Shown in pieces: positions 35,341-42,885 of a stretch of 64,000 bases of DNA. Position numbers and translations under genes: made by a program. The notes beneath the pieces are model-generated. The model was not told the origin of the DNA. It saw only the letters and a list, made by a program, of their open reading frames with translations, and made no database searches. The stretch's first letter is position 1. The number at the start of each line of letters is the position of its first letter. Source of the DNA: JAGVSR01 sp964458265 (GTDB lineage Bacteria > Pseudomonadota > Alphaproteobacteria > Rhizobiales > Hyphomicrobiaceae); assembly GCA_964458265.1 (NCBI GenBank), contig CAYWIF010000003.1:103033-167032 (forward strand). Direction: 5' to 3'.

Positions 35341-36534
35341 CTAGCCTGCACCGAGACGGCTTGGCGGCGCTTGTTGCGATCCGTTCGTGGCATGGCTGGC
35401 AAGTGCTTTGAGCCGGAAGGCCAGATTTTCTCGTGCGACCGCTGGCTGTGGAGGCGCGACGATCAATTCGCTCGGTTTGGCAAGACTGCGCGCGCGTGGC
35501 TCGACATTTCCTGTGATGGTTTGGCACAGGATTCCGGACTGGATTTCCTTGGCTGTCACCACGGGCATGCTGGTGGCGCGATGGGCCTCTCGCATCGCGA
35601 GCGGCGAACGGGTTAACTGGCCGCTGAAGGCGATGACATGCCAGCCCCAGTTGCGCAGCATTTGCAGGCCGGCCTCGGCGCCAAGCGCATCGTTGGCTGC
35701 GAAAACGAGGCCCTTTGAAACTTGCCTCAGCCGCGGCGAGCGGAGCAGTGCGGCGGTCTCTTCGTGGTGGAGACCGTCGGCAATTTCGACGACTGCCACT
35801 TCATTGCCGAGTTGTGCGGCGTGTCCGATGAGACCAAGAACTGTCTTTTCTATCACCTCCTGAGGCGCGAGATATGTGCTGGGCAGCCCACCGTCCGTGA
35901 AATCGAGCACTGTGTTGGCGCCCATGTCACGCATGAACCACAGGTCGCCGCCTGATCCGGTGCCTGTCGACTTGATGCCAGCTACCCTAAAACCGGCTTG
36001 CCGGAAGCCGCGCACAAGACAGGCCGACGTCATGGTCTTGCCAGCATTCATAGCCGTGCCTGCCACGAAGACGGTCGTAATCGGGGGTGAGTTGGCCAAA
36101 AAATTCACGGCATATTGATCGAGGTTGATCGGCTTGGCGTTGCCATCGCCGACCAGCCCTAACGGCGAAATGCGCGTCGGCTCGCGCATCCGATCGTGGC
36201 GGCAAATCTTGTGGGCTGCCACTCCGCCACCAGCTACGAGTTCACAGGGACTGAGATCGGTACCAATGACCGCCTCGAATTGATCGGGGGCGTAGCGATT
36301 GCCGAATGCAACCATGATGGTGTCGCCAACTGCCAAGGTCGCCTTGCGGCCGCTCGGCAACTCGATACGGCGGTGCGAGCCGATCTGGTCTACTCGCGCC
36401 ATGACGAGATCGCCGATCCTGGGTGTTACATCGCCCATTAAAAGGGTCTGCATCACTTCCTCGGGTACACGGCGCGTCGTATAGGCCCGCTTCACATCGG
36501 CGATTTCTTCGGCGTTAAGGTTCCTGACGTCCAT
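35341..36534 (-). CDS. DUF1611-like P-loop protein at head of secretion operon
   Basis: A 397-residue protein. The first 140 residues form a beta-rich domain (MARVDQIGSHRRIELPSGRKATLAVGDTIMVAFGNRYAPDQFEAV). The rest is a P-loop NTPase with Walker A GTAMNAGKT (159-167), IKSTGTGSGGD, a VVEIADGLHHEE segment that may hold the Walker B acid, and VFAANDALGAEAG. The second half resembles DUF1611/DgcN-like and MobB/BioD-like NTPases. Its function is not known to me. The ATG at 36534 is preferred; an in-frame start at 36564 is possible. It lies 129 bases downstream of an ECF-type promoter motif and 179 bases before the type I secretion ABC gene on the same strand. Confidence 0.65.
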   Translation of the reverse strand: MDVRNLNAEEIADVKRAYTTRRVPEEVMQTLLMGDVTPRIGDLVMARVDQIGSHRRIELPSGRKATLAVGDTIMVAFGNRYAPDQFEAVIGTDLSPCELVAGGGVAAHKICRHDRMREPTRISPLGLVGDGNAKPINLDQYAVNFLANSPPITTVFVAGTAMNAGKTMTSACLVRGFRQAGFRVAGIKSTGTGSGGDLWFMRDMGANTVLDFTDGGLPSTYLAPQEVIEKTVLGLIGHAAQLGNEVAVVEIADGLHHEETAALLRSPRLRQVSKGLVFAANDALGAEAGLQMLRNWGWHVIAFSGQLTRSPLAMREAHRATSMPVVTAKEIQSGILCQTITGNVEPRARSLAKPSELIVAPPQPAVARENLAFRLKALASHATNGSQQAPPSRLGAG

Positions 36535-36663
36535 TGGCTCCACTCTTCCGACAGCTGCGGCCATCTATGGCTTGTATGACTTGCTCAGATGCGACTGTTG
36601 GAGGATGCAGCAACGTGCGAACTGGGCCGTCGTACACATCTATCCACCGGTCAGCGCGGGGGA

Positions 36664-36688
36664 AACGCCAAGTCCCGGATGTTATTCC
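36664..36688 (-). promoter_or_regulatory. ECF-type promoter for the DUF1611/type I secretion operon
   Basis: On the minus strand this reads GGAAT-N16-CGTT, followed by T and C, pointing towards the DUF1611-like gene. It is one of six exact copies between 36.6 and 46.3 kb. The rest of the 418-base gap 36535-36952 is AT-richer than average and shows no gene. Confidence 0.75.
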
Positions 36689-36952
36689 GCAGTAAACTTT
36701 AGTCATTCAGTTCAGGAACTTTTCCTAATTGGATGTGAAATTGGATTCGATCTCATCAGCTTTCCCGAACGACCTATTTTCTGGGCGAGAACGCGTGCAA
36801 TCCTCCGCGCATCGCGCCGGCCTTCGTTGCGCCGAATGTCGCTGGTCGCGCCAATTCGAACGACGAAAATTTGTCTGCTAACGATGAAAATGGCGCGCTC
36901 AGCCTGATGCCCGATGCGCAGACCGGTTGCGCAAGTCGCAAATCGCGACGTG

Positions 36953-37795
36953 CTACTTCATCCAACCTTGTTCTATGAGGCCGGCTTCTTCATCTGCGGT
37001 GAGCGCCGTGGAGACTCCGAGAGACTTCAAGATTGCATCCATGGCTGCGGGCTGTTCGCCGGCCGCTGGCCGGATGTCTTCCGTCTGCCCACTTTGAGGT
37101 GGTGCGGTTGAGGTCGCCGCTTGAATGTGCCACCGGCTGTCTGCCGCGCGGCACGCCACGGCAAAGATGAGCGGAGCAGCACCTTCGCTGACCGGCAACA
37201 CTTCGAACTCTCGGCAGTAGCGGCTCTGACCGTCGCGGAACGAAGCAAGGACCATGATTTCGCGCTCCTGGCCGCTCGCGCTATGATTGACGGTGAGCGG
37301 GTCTCCGCTTGGCTTCGTGTTCAACAGTGAAGCGAGTGCCGTGTCGGCGGACACCGGCCCCAAAGCTATTTCGAGAGCCGATTGACCCAGACCGTTCGAT
37401 GGCTGTTCCTGCCGGCCCATTTCGTAGCCGCCAACACCACCCACAATGAGGGCTATCGCGGCCGCCATCGGCAGCGCCAATCGAGAAGCGGGGATTGAAG
37501 CCGTTGAGCGGCGAGAGAACGGAAGGACTTTAGCCCGGTCGGATGTTTCCGATGCGCGCGCGCCGGTGAGCAGTAGTTCCAAGACTGGATCGGGTTCGTG
37601 ACGCTCAAGTGCGCGATCGAAAGCAATCTTGGCGATGTCTCCACTTTCGACCAAGCGTTCAACAAACCGACGTGCTTCGTCGTTTCCCTCGAGAAAGCGC
37701 GCGACCTTGTCGGTCTCGGCTGCATCGAGCTGGCCATCTGCGAACTGAACAAGCGTCTCATCGCTCGGCCATTCTTCTGTCAAGCGCTGGCTCAT
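36953..37795 (-). CDS. Membrane anti-sigma factor (partner of the ECF sigma factor)
   Basis: A 280-residue protein. The N-terminus (SDETLVQFADGQLDAAETDKVARFLEGNDEARRFVERL, residues 11-48) resembles cytoplasmic anti-sigma domains, but no HxxxCxxC zinc motif is seen. One membrane span (residues 105-124, LALPMAAAIALIVGGVGGYEMG) separates it from a periplasmic part with two cysteines (SRYCREFEVLP and AVACRAADSRW) that could form a disulfide. The gene directly follows the sigma factor gene. The ATG at 37795 gives the best N-terminus; a GTG at 37870 lies four bases after the sigma stop. It presumably holds the sigma factor inactive until a periplasmic signal releases it. Confidence 0.82.
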   Translation of the reverse strand: MSQRLTEEWPSDETLVQFADGQLDAAETDKVARFLEGNDEARRFVERLVESGDIAKIAFDRALERHEPDPVLELLLTGARASETSDRAKVLPFSRRSTASIPASRLALPMAAAIALIVGGVGGYEMGRQEQPSNGLGQSALEIALGPVSADTALASLLNTKPSGDPLTVNHSASGQEREIMVLASFRDGQSRYCREFEVLPVSEGAAPLIFAVACRAADSRWHIQAATSTAPPQSGQTEDIRPAAGEQPAAMDAILKSLGVSTALTADEEAGLIEQGWMK

Positions 37796-37874
37796 GGCAA
37801 CGTCGCCCTTTTGTCCGGCACGATCTGGCGCGAGACCAGCTTTGAATTGAGGAATAAGGGATAGGCGCACTGCA

Positions 37875-38414
37875 TCATGGTGCCCTCACGGTGGCAGTAC
37901 GGCGGGTCTTCGTTCCGTCGCGCGGCGCATCGATGGCTTCGGCCAGTTTGCGACGGGCGCGCGCCAGCCTGCTCATGACCGTACCTATCGGCACGCCTAA
38001 AGTGTCGGCAGCATCCTGGTAGGTCATGCCATCAATCGTAACGAGCGCGAGAACAACGCGTTGTTCATCGGGCAGATTCGCAATTTCTCTGCGGATGATG
38101 TCGAGGTCCATCCGCGCCTCGAGCTGCTCGTGGGTGCGCGCATCGAAGACCGCGGTTTCTCCGATGTTTGCATCGGCGCCCGCCGGCCTCCGGCTGGAGT
38201 ATCGGACGCGGTCGATGCGAACGGTGCGTACGATCTGAAACATCCAGCAATCGAGCCGGGTGCCCGGTTCGAACTGGTCAAGCCGTGACAGGGCTTTCTC
38301 GCAAGCCGATTGCACAATTTCTTCAGCCTCTTCCATCGATCCCGTCAAAGAATAGGCAAAGCGCCTCATGCGAGGGAGCAACGCGACGAGCTCTTTGCGC
38401 ACATCGTATCCCAT
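37875..38414 (-). CDS. ECF sigma factor, autoregulated
   Basis: A 179-residue sigma-70 family protein with only regions 2 and 4. Region 2 is LPRMRRFAYSLTGSMEEAEEIVQSACEKALSRL (about residues 14-46), followed by the DCWMFQIVRTVRIDRVR segment. Region 4 is ANLPDEQRVVLALVTIDGMTYQDAADTLGVPIGTVMSRLARARRKLAEAI. The ATG at 38414 is chosen; a GTG at 38432 is in frame. A motif GGAAT-N16-CGTT lies 34 bases upstream, so the gene probably transcribes itself. The same motif stands before five other transcription units in the next 8-10 kb on either side. No PhyR or NepR gene is present, so this is not the general stress EcfG system. Confidence 0.9.
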   Translation of the reverse strand: MGYDVRKELVALLPRMRRFAYSLTGSMEEAEEIVQSACEKALSRLDQFEPGTRLDCWMFQIVRTVRIDRVRYSSRRPAGADANIGETAVFDARTHEQLEARMDLDIIRREIANLPDEQRVVLALVTIDGMTYQDAADTLGVPIGTVMSRLARARRKLAEAIDAPRDGTKTRRTATVRAP

Positions 38415-38448
38415 TGTGGGAACTATCCTCACTCGCGACGGCGGGAGA

Positions 38449-38473
38449 AACGCTGGTCCCGCATGGCTATTCC
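38449..38473 (-). promoter_or_regulatory. ECF-type promoter of the sigma/anti-sigma operon
   Basis: The minus strand reads GGAAT-N16-CGTT followed by TC. It lies 34 bases before the sigma factor ATG, exactly the distance seen at the phage-like gene (42678-42702). This is the autoregulatory site expected for an ECF sigma factor. Confidence 0.8.
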
Positions 38474-38574
38474 CTGAACATAACAGAAATTCCCACCGGA
38501 CCCGCCAGGCTCCCGGTCCGCAAGCGTGCAGGGTTAATGGCGGCGTTGGCGAAGGATGGGCGATCTTTTTTTGG

Positions 38575-38599
38575 GGAATAAGAATTGGCTATGGGCGTT
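38575..38599 (+). promoter_or_regulatory. ECF-type promoter towards the protease/porin operon
   Basis: The plus strand reads GGAAT-N16-CGTT followed by TC. It is 257 bases before the opening of the protease frame, so the transcript would have a long leader (38600-38856). In that leader I see only a weak 23-codon frame at 38620-38691. The whole sigma-to-protease gap is 442 bases. Confidence 0.7.
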
Positions 38600-38856
38600 T
38601 CGAGCCGGTTAATCGGGCAATGCTGGTGCAAGCCACGCTGACCGACGGAAATAGGGTAAGCGGAGCCGATGGGGGGCACGTTGACAACTGAAAGCAACGC
38701 AAAGGCCAGGCGGCAGGGAATAAGTCCCGCGCTTGTGATGTTACGGGCACAGGTTAGCTGCGAGTCGCAGCCGCGCGGTGCGACAGCCCTCAATTCGATG
38801 GAATCGGGCTAGCGAAACGTGGTCCATAGGCACAATAACGTAGTTTCGAGAATATT

Positions 38857-40464
38857 TTGATTCGCACGAGCCAAGAACTCGCATTTCTGGACGGTCCATT
38901 GGAAAGCCCGGTCGCAATTTCGGTCCGACTCGGCCAGCCACGCAGCAGACGTGGTTTTTTGGTGAGCTTTGCCGTTCTGGCTCGGCTGGTCTGCCTCATG
39001 TCTGTGTGGCCGGTCGTCGGTACGGCGTGCGTCACAGCGGCGATATCCGTTTCGCTGGTGACAGTGGCGAACGCCCAGAGTTCCGATGACGGCGACGATG
39101 ATGGCGACGGCGATGACGATGATGATGACGACGATGACGACGACGATGATGATGGCGATGACGATGACGATGATGACGACGATGATCCGGGTGATCCACC
39201 TGGTCCAGATGACGATGTGCAAGGTGCCAATGACGATGGCGATAGTGATGATGCGGGCGACGATTGTTTCGAAACCGCCACGGTTCGCCCGTCTTGGCTA
39301 AACCCTTGCGATGACCGTCCGGCCAAAAAGCCGAAGCCGACACTCGCCGTTTCGCCAGGGCCTATTGCGCCAGCAGTTATAAGTGAACCGGAAAATGCGT
39401 TGCCTCGCGAGTTGGTCGCGCTTGGCTTGACGCCTTCCCAGGTGTCGTCTTTGGAAGCGCGAGGCTTTATTGTTCTTTCGCGCTTCGCCGATCCGCTTTC
39501 CACGGGTGAGTTGGTGCGCTTTCTCGTGCCGCCGGGTCTTTCGACACAACAGGCGCGAACAACCGCGCGCGGCCTCGCGCCTGGCGCGACGGTCGACTAC
39601 AATCACGTATACCGGCCGGCGCAGCAGGCCACTTGTAGCGAACTGTTCTGCAGTCAGCGGCGCATCATCAAATGGCCGCAGCCTCCCGCCGAATGCACTA
39701 TTGAAGCTTCGATTGGGTTGATAGACACGACCATCGACACTTCCAATCCCGCGCTGAAAGGCCAGCGCATTACCATTTTGGACGGCGTCTCTTCTGGCCG
39801 TCCTTATGCATCGCCAAATCATGGAACGGCCATCGCCGCGCTGCTCGCGGGGCGGTCAGATGCTGCGGTGCCTGGTCTCCTGCCAAAGTCTGAGATTGTG
39901 ACCGTGCAAGCTTTTCATGTGTCGGCCAACGGCGAAGACATTGCCGATGTTTTCGACATTGTTTCTGCCGTCGATACACTTGCCCGCCGTGGACTACCGG
40001 TGATCAACCTGAGTTTCACGGGCCCCAATAACAAGGTGCTTGCCGCGATCGTCGAGCGTGCCAACACCGACGGCGTCACTCTCGTCGCAGCGGCCGGCAA
40101 TCGGGGGCCGACCGGGCCCGTGGTCTATCCAGCGGGTTACGCAAGTGTCGTCGCCGTGACCGCAGTCGGTGATGATTTGCGTATCTATAGAGGTGCAAAC
40201 CGGGGCCGGTTCGTGGACTTTGCAGCGCCGGGTGTAGATGTTCAGGTGGTGTCGGCGAAAGTTGAGACACGTTTCGAGACCGGTACGTCGTTTGCTGCAC
40301 CATTCATTTCAGCGGCGCTGGCGGCTTTGACAGTGCGGATGCCGGATAAGAAGCCGGGTGAACTCGTCAATATTCTGCAAGGCGCAGCGACCGATCTGGG
40401 CCGGCCTGGCCGCGACCCGGTATTCGGTTGGGGCCTGGTCCAGCTACCCGAGGTCTGCCCATGA
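38857..40464 (+). CDS. S8 subtilisin-like serine protease with poly-aspartate segment
   Basis: A protein of up to 535 residues. A hydrophobic signal-like segment ends near VANA-QSS (residue 73). It is followed by an Asp-rich tract (77-110 almost entirely D and G), a linker with cysteines at 137, 151, 260, 265 and 280, and a subtilase domain. The catalytic triad is D290 (IGLIDTTID), H322 (PNHGTAIAALLAG) and S478 (GTSFAAPFISA), with the oxyanion Asn in AAAGNRGP. The acidic tract may bind calcium or keep the protease soluble or inactive. The start is uncertain: TTG at 38857 opens the frame, and the first ATG is at 38998, which would shorten the signal segment. The stop overlaps the porin start as ATGA. 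Confidence 0.85.
   Translation: MIRTSQELAFLDGPLESPVAISVRLGQPRSRRGFLVSFAVLARLVCLMSVWPVVGTACVTAAISVSLVTVANAQSSDDGDDDGDGDDDDDDDDDDDDDDGDDDDDDDDDDPGDPPGPDDDVQGANDDGDSDDAGDDCFETATVRPSWLNPCDDRPAKKPKPTLAVSPGPIAPAVISEPENALPRELVALGLTPSQVSSLEARGFIVLSRFADPLSTGELVRFLVPPGLSTQQARTTARGLAPGATVDYNHVYRPAQQATCSELFCSQRRIIKWPQPPAECTIEASIGLIDTTIDTSNPALKGQRITILDGVSSGRPYASPNHGTAIAALLAGRSDAAVPGLLPKSEIVTVQAFHVSANGEDIADVFDIVSAVDTLARRGLPVINLSFTGPNNKVLAAIVERANTDGVTLVAAAGNRGPTGPVVYPAGYASVVAVTAVGDDLRIYRGANRGRFVDFAAPGVDVQVVSAKVETRFETGTSFAAPFISAALAALTVRMPDKKPGELVNILQGAATDLGRPGRDPVFGWGLVQLPEVCP
39085..39186 (+). repeat. GAY-codon repeat encoding the poly-Asp tract
   Basis: About 34 codons, nearly all GAT or GAC with a few GGC, form a low-complexity stretch inside the protease gene. 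Such tracts expand and contract by slippage, so the length may vary between strains. A GAY-rich tail continues to about 39265. Confidence 0.85.
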
Positions 40465-41846
40465 GACAGATTTTCCGGGCCGGCCTTTTTTCAATTGCGG
40501 TACTCGCCGCCACGACCGCTGCGGGGCGCGCTGATGAAGGCTGCTGTGCAGACCTGGAAGAGCGGCTCCTCGAACTTGAGGAAACGGCAGCCAAGAAAGG
40601 CAACCGAAAGGTCAAGCTGGAGATTTCGGGTCACATCAATCAGGCGATCCTGTTTTGGGACGATGGGGGGGAGAGGGACGCCTACCAGCTCATGAACTCG
40701 AATTCCAGCGACCGGATCCGGTTGTTTGGTACGGCGACAATTTCGCCTGACTTGAAAGCCGGATATCTGCTCGAAATGGGTTTGCGTCTCGACTCCACCG
40801 GGCGCGCGGATCAGTTCGGCGACGGCAATGCAGACGAAGATCTACGGCCCCGGCAATCGGCTTGGTTCGTCGAAAGCAAGACGTTCGGAGCGCTGACGCT
40901 GGGGCGGGGCTCTCCTGCGACCGATGATATTATTTCATTCAATCTAGGCGGCACGAATGTCGCTGGTTCGCCAAACCTGCCACTGCTGGGCGGCAATTTT
41001 TTCACGCGTGACACTGCTGCCGACACGCTGAACACGTTGTCCTCTGGGAATACAATTTCTCTGCGGTGGCGGCGGTTTTTCGAACAACTCGACACGCCGC
41101 AATCGGAAATGATCCGCTACGACAGTCCCTTACTATTCGGCTTTGCCGCATCGGCATCGTGGGGTGGCGACGACTACTGGGATGTGGCACTGCGGTATGC
41201 CCGCTTCACGCGCGACTATAAGTTCGCGTTTGGAATCGGCTACTTCGAAAATCGCAACGAAGACTCCAGTACGCTGGGGTGGCCTTCCGGCGGCGATACC
41301 GAACCGAATGCGGGCGACACTAGGATTAAGGAACTGAAGGGTTCGGTGAGCTTTCTGCACGAACCTACCGGGCTTTTTGCGTCGGGCGCGTACGTGCACC
41401 GGGTGTTTGACGGCGACGATTTAGGAACGCTGACTTTTGCTTGCTTCAGTTCGGGCGATGCGCTGTTGATTCAGGCGTTTGTGGACTGCGGCAACCGTCC
41501 CGATTTCGATTACTACTGGGTCACGGCGGGGTTGCGCCGCAATTGGTTCGCGATCGGTTCGACCAGCATTTACGGCGAGTATGCGCACTCGAAGGATGGC
41601 GTGACTGGTCTCAATGTTGCCGTTTCGTCTGCGATTGGCGGCGACATCGACTACGTGACCAAAAGTTCGCTCAATATGTGGGGCTTCGGACTCGTCCAAC
41701 GGATTTCGCCGGCGGCCATGGACATTTATTTCTCTTACCGGCACCTCGATGCCGATGTGCGCGGCTTGGAGACGACGGGAGACATTGTCTCGGCACCGCT
41801 CGATGATTTTGATATGTTCATGGCCGGCAGCCGCATCCGCTTCTGA
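40461..41846 (+). CDS. Outer-membrane porin (alphaproteobacterial type)
   Basis: A 461-residue porin. A signal peptide (to about GRA-DEG) is followed by a short coiled coil with two cysteines (GCCADLEERLLELEETAAKKGNRKVKLEISGHINQAILFWDDG), the standard opening of alphaproteobacterial porins. Alternating beta strands follow, ending in a C-terminal aromatic strand (MFMAGSRIRF) typical for BAM recognition. The ATG at 40461 overlaps the protease stop, so the two are translationally coupled, an unusual pairing. Expression should follow the ECF-type promoter at 38575. Confidence 0.87.
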   Translation: MRQIFRAGLFSIAVLAATTAAGRADEGCCADLEERLLELEETAAKKGNRKVKLEISGHINQAILFWDDGGERDAYQLMNSNSSDRIRLFGTATISPDLKAGYLLEMGLRLDSTGRADQFGDGNADEDLRPRQSAWFVESKTFGALTLGRGSPATDDIISFNLGGTNVAGSPNLPLLGGNFFTRDTAADTLNTLSSGNTISLRWRRFFEQLDTPQSEMIRYDSPLLFGFAASASWGGDDYWDVALRYARFTRDYKFAFGIGYFENRNEDSSTLGWPSGGDTEPNAGDTRIKELKGSVSFLHEPTGLFASGAYVHRVFDGDDLGTLTFACFSSGDALLIQAFVDCGNRPDFDYYWVTAGLRRNWFAIGSTSIYGEYAHSKDGVTGLNVAVSSAIGGDIDYVTKSSLNMWGFGLVQRISPAAMDIYFSYRHLDADVRGLETTGDIVSAPLDDFDMFMAGSRIRF

Positions 41847-41926
41847 TAGTCACGAGAGGTCACTCGACGGCGTTGTGCACTGACACTCATCTTCGGTTCA
41901 GCAGGCCTACAATCCAAGCCACCTCG

Positions 41927-42643
41927 TCAGCGCGCAGCGCGGGCAAACCTGCGGTACCACCCTTCGGACGCCTGCGTGTTGCGCAGTATTTTCTCGCGTT
42001 CCGCCCTCTCTTCCAATGATTCCGTACGTACCACCCCGTCGATAAGCGTTCCGCTGCGACGGAAGGGTATGACCTGAACCAGCGGCTCGCCTTTCTCGAT
42101 CGTATAAACGCCGTCGCGTGCTGTTGCGAAGAACGGGAAGTGAATATGGGAGGTGTAGGTGTCCGTATCAACGATGCCTGCAGCAACTTCAAATACCGTG
42201 ATTGGCCTGTTGAGAGGCGGAACGAACAGGCAGCTCCAGCCCGGTGGCGTGACGATGGTCCAATAGTTGTGGAATTTGCACGGAGGCTGGCGATCGCGCG
42301 GATTTCCGGCGACCTGGAAGTTCGAGTGGTTCGATACCATTGTCCGATCGATTTCCCAGCCGGCATCGACGGTTTGACCGTTATCGCGAACTTCCAGGCG
42401 CACCGTTGCAGCAAGGGGAAGGATCCACCCCGTGGTCAGAGCATCGAGAAATGGCATGCAACGCTTTACTGTCAGTCCATTGTTGCGCGAGTGAACTTCC
42501 TTTTTGTCGATCGGCGGCAGCCTGCGAAACCAATCGGGCATTGCGGACTTTGCCGGCACCGGTTCGGCGATGACACCCTTGTCTTCTGGCGCACACAGGA
42601 ATGTAACCTTAGGCGTCGCGATTGATTTCAGCAGGGTGAACAT
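41927..42643 (-). CDS. Conserved protein resembling phage/marine hypothetical proteins
   Basis: A 238-residue soluble protein without signal peptide or membrane span. Recognisable pieces are MPDWFRRLPP, LTVKRCMPFLDALTTGWILPLAATV, KFHNYWTIVTPPGWSCLFVPPLNR and AAGIVDTDTYTSHIHFPFF. I recall this pattern from uncharacterised proteins of T4-like and marine phages and some bacteria; no function can be given. The end EERAEREKILRNTQASEGWYRRFARAAR is basic and helical. GGAG lies before the ATG. An ECF-type motif at 42678-42702 sits 34 bases upstream, so it belongs to the sigma factor's regulon. Confidence 0.7.
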   Translation of the reverse strand: MFTLLKSIATPKVTFLCAPEDKGVIAEPVPAKSAMPDWFRRLPPIDKKEVHSRNNGLTVKRCMPFLDALTTGWILPLAATVRLEVRDNGQTVDAGWEIDRTMVSNHSNFQVAGNPRDRQPPCKFHNYWTIVTPPGWSCLFVPPLNRPITVFEVAAGIVDTDTYTSHIHFPFFATARDGVYTIEKGEPLVQVIPFRRSGTLIDGVVRTESLEERAEREKILRNTQASEGWYRRFARAAR

Positions 42644-42677
42644 CGGGGGCTCCGTTCAGACCGATTTTTTCAGCCGA

Positions 42678-42702
42678 AACGCCGCAGATGCGGAGTTATT
42701 CC
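42678..42702 (-). promoter_or_regulatory. ECF-type promoter of the phage-like gene
   Basis: The minus strand reads GGAAT-N16-CGTT followed by TC, 34 bases before the ATG at 42643. It is back to back with the motif at 42777-42801 that faces the MacA-like gene. Confidence 0.78.
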
Positions 42703-42776
42703 ATCGCCTTGCCGCCGACGGTTGCAGTTATTGCGCATGAGCCTTCTGCAGAGCAAATTTTCTTACACTGCTGCGG

Positions 42777-42801
42777 GGAATAGGTACGTGACGGCGGCGT
42801 T
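42777..42801 (+). promoter_or_regulatory. ECF-type promoter of the MacAB-like operon
   Basis: The plus strand reads GGAAT-N16-CGTT followed by TA, 84 bases before the MacA-like ATG at 42886. With the copy on the other strand it forms a divergent promoter pair in a 242-base gap. Confidence 0.78.
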
Positions 42802-42885
42802 TACCCGTCCGCTTGGACCTCGGGCATCGATGCCGCGCGGTCGCGAGACTTGTTCCGGCAAGACCCCGGCTCAGCAGGTGCAGCC

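Noticed and set aside
36953..38414. EcfG/PhyR general stress locus
   Set aside because: The promoter motif resembles the EcfG type, but there is no PhyR or NepR and the anti-sigma factor is a membrane protein, so it is a different ECF system.
39032..39343. Minus-strand His/Arg-rich frame opposite the poly-Asp tract
   Set aside because: It is the reverse reading of the GAY repeat; no start context and no similarity.
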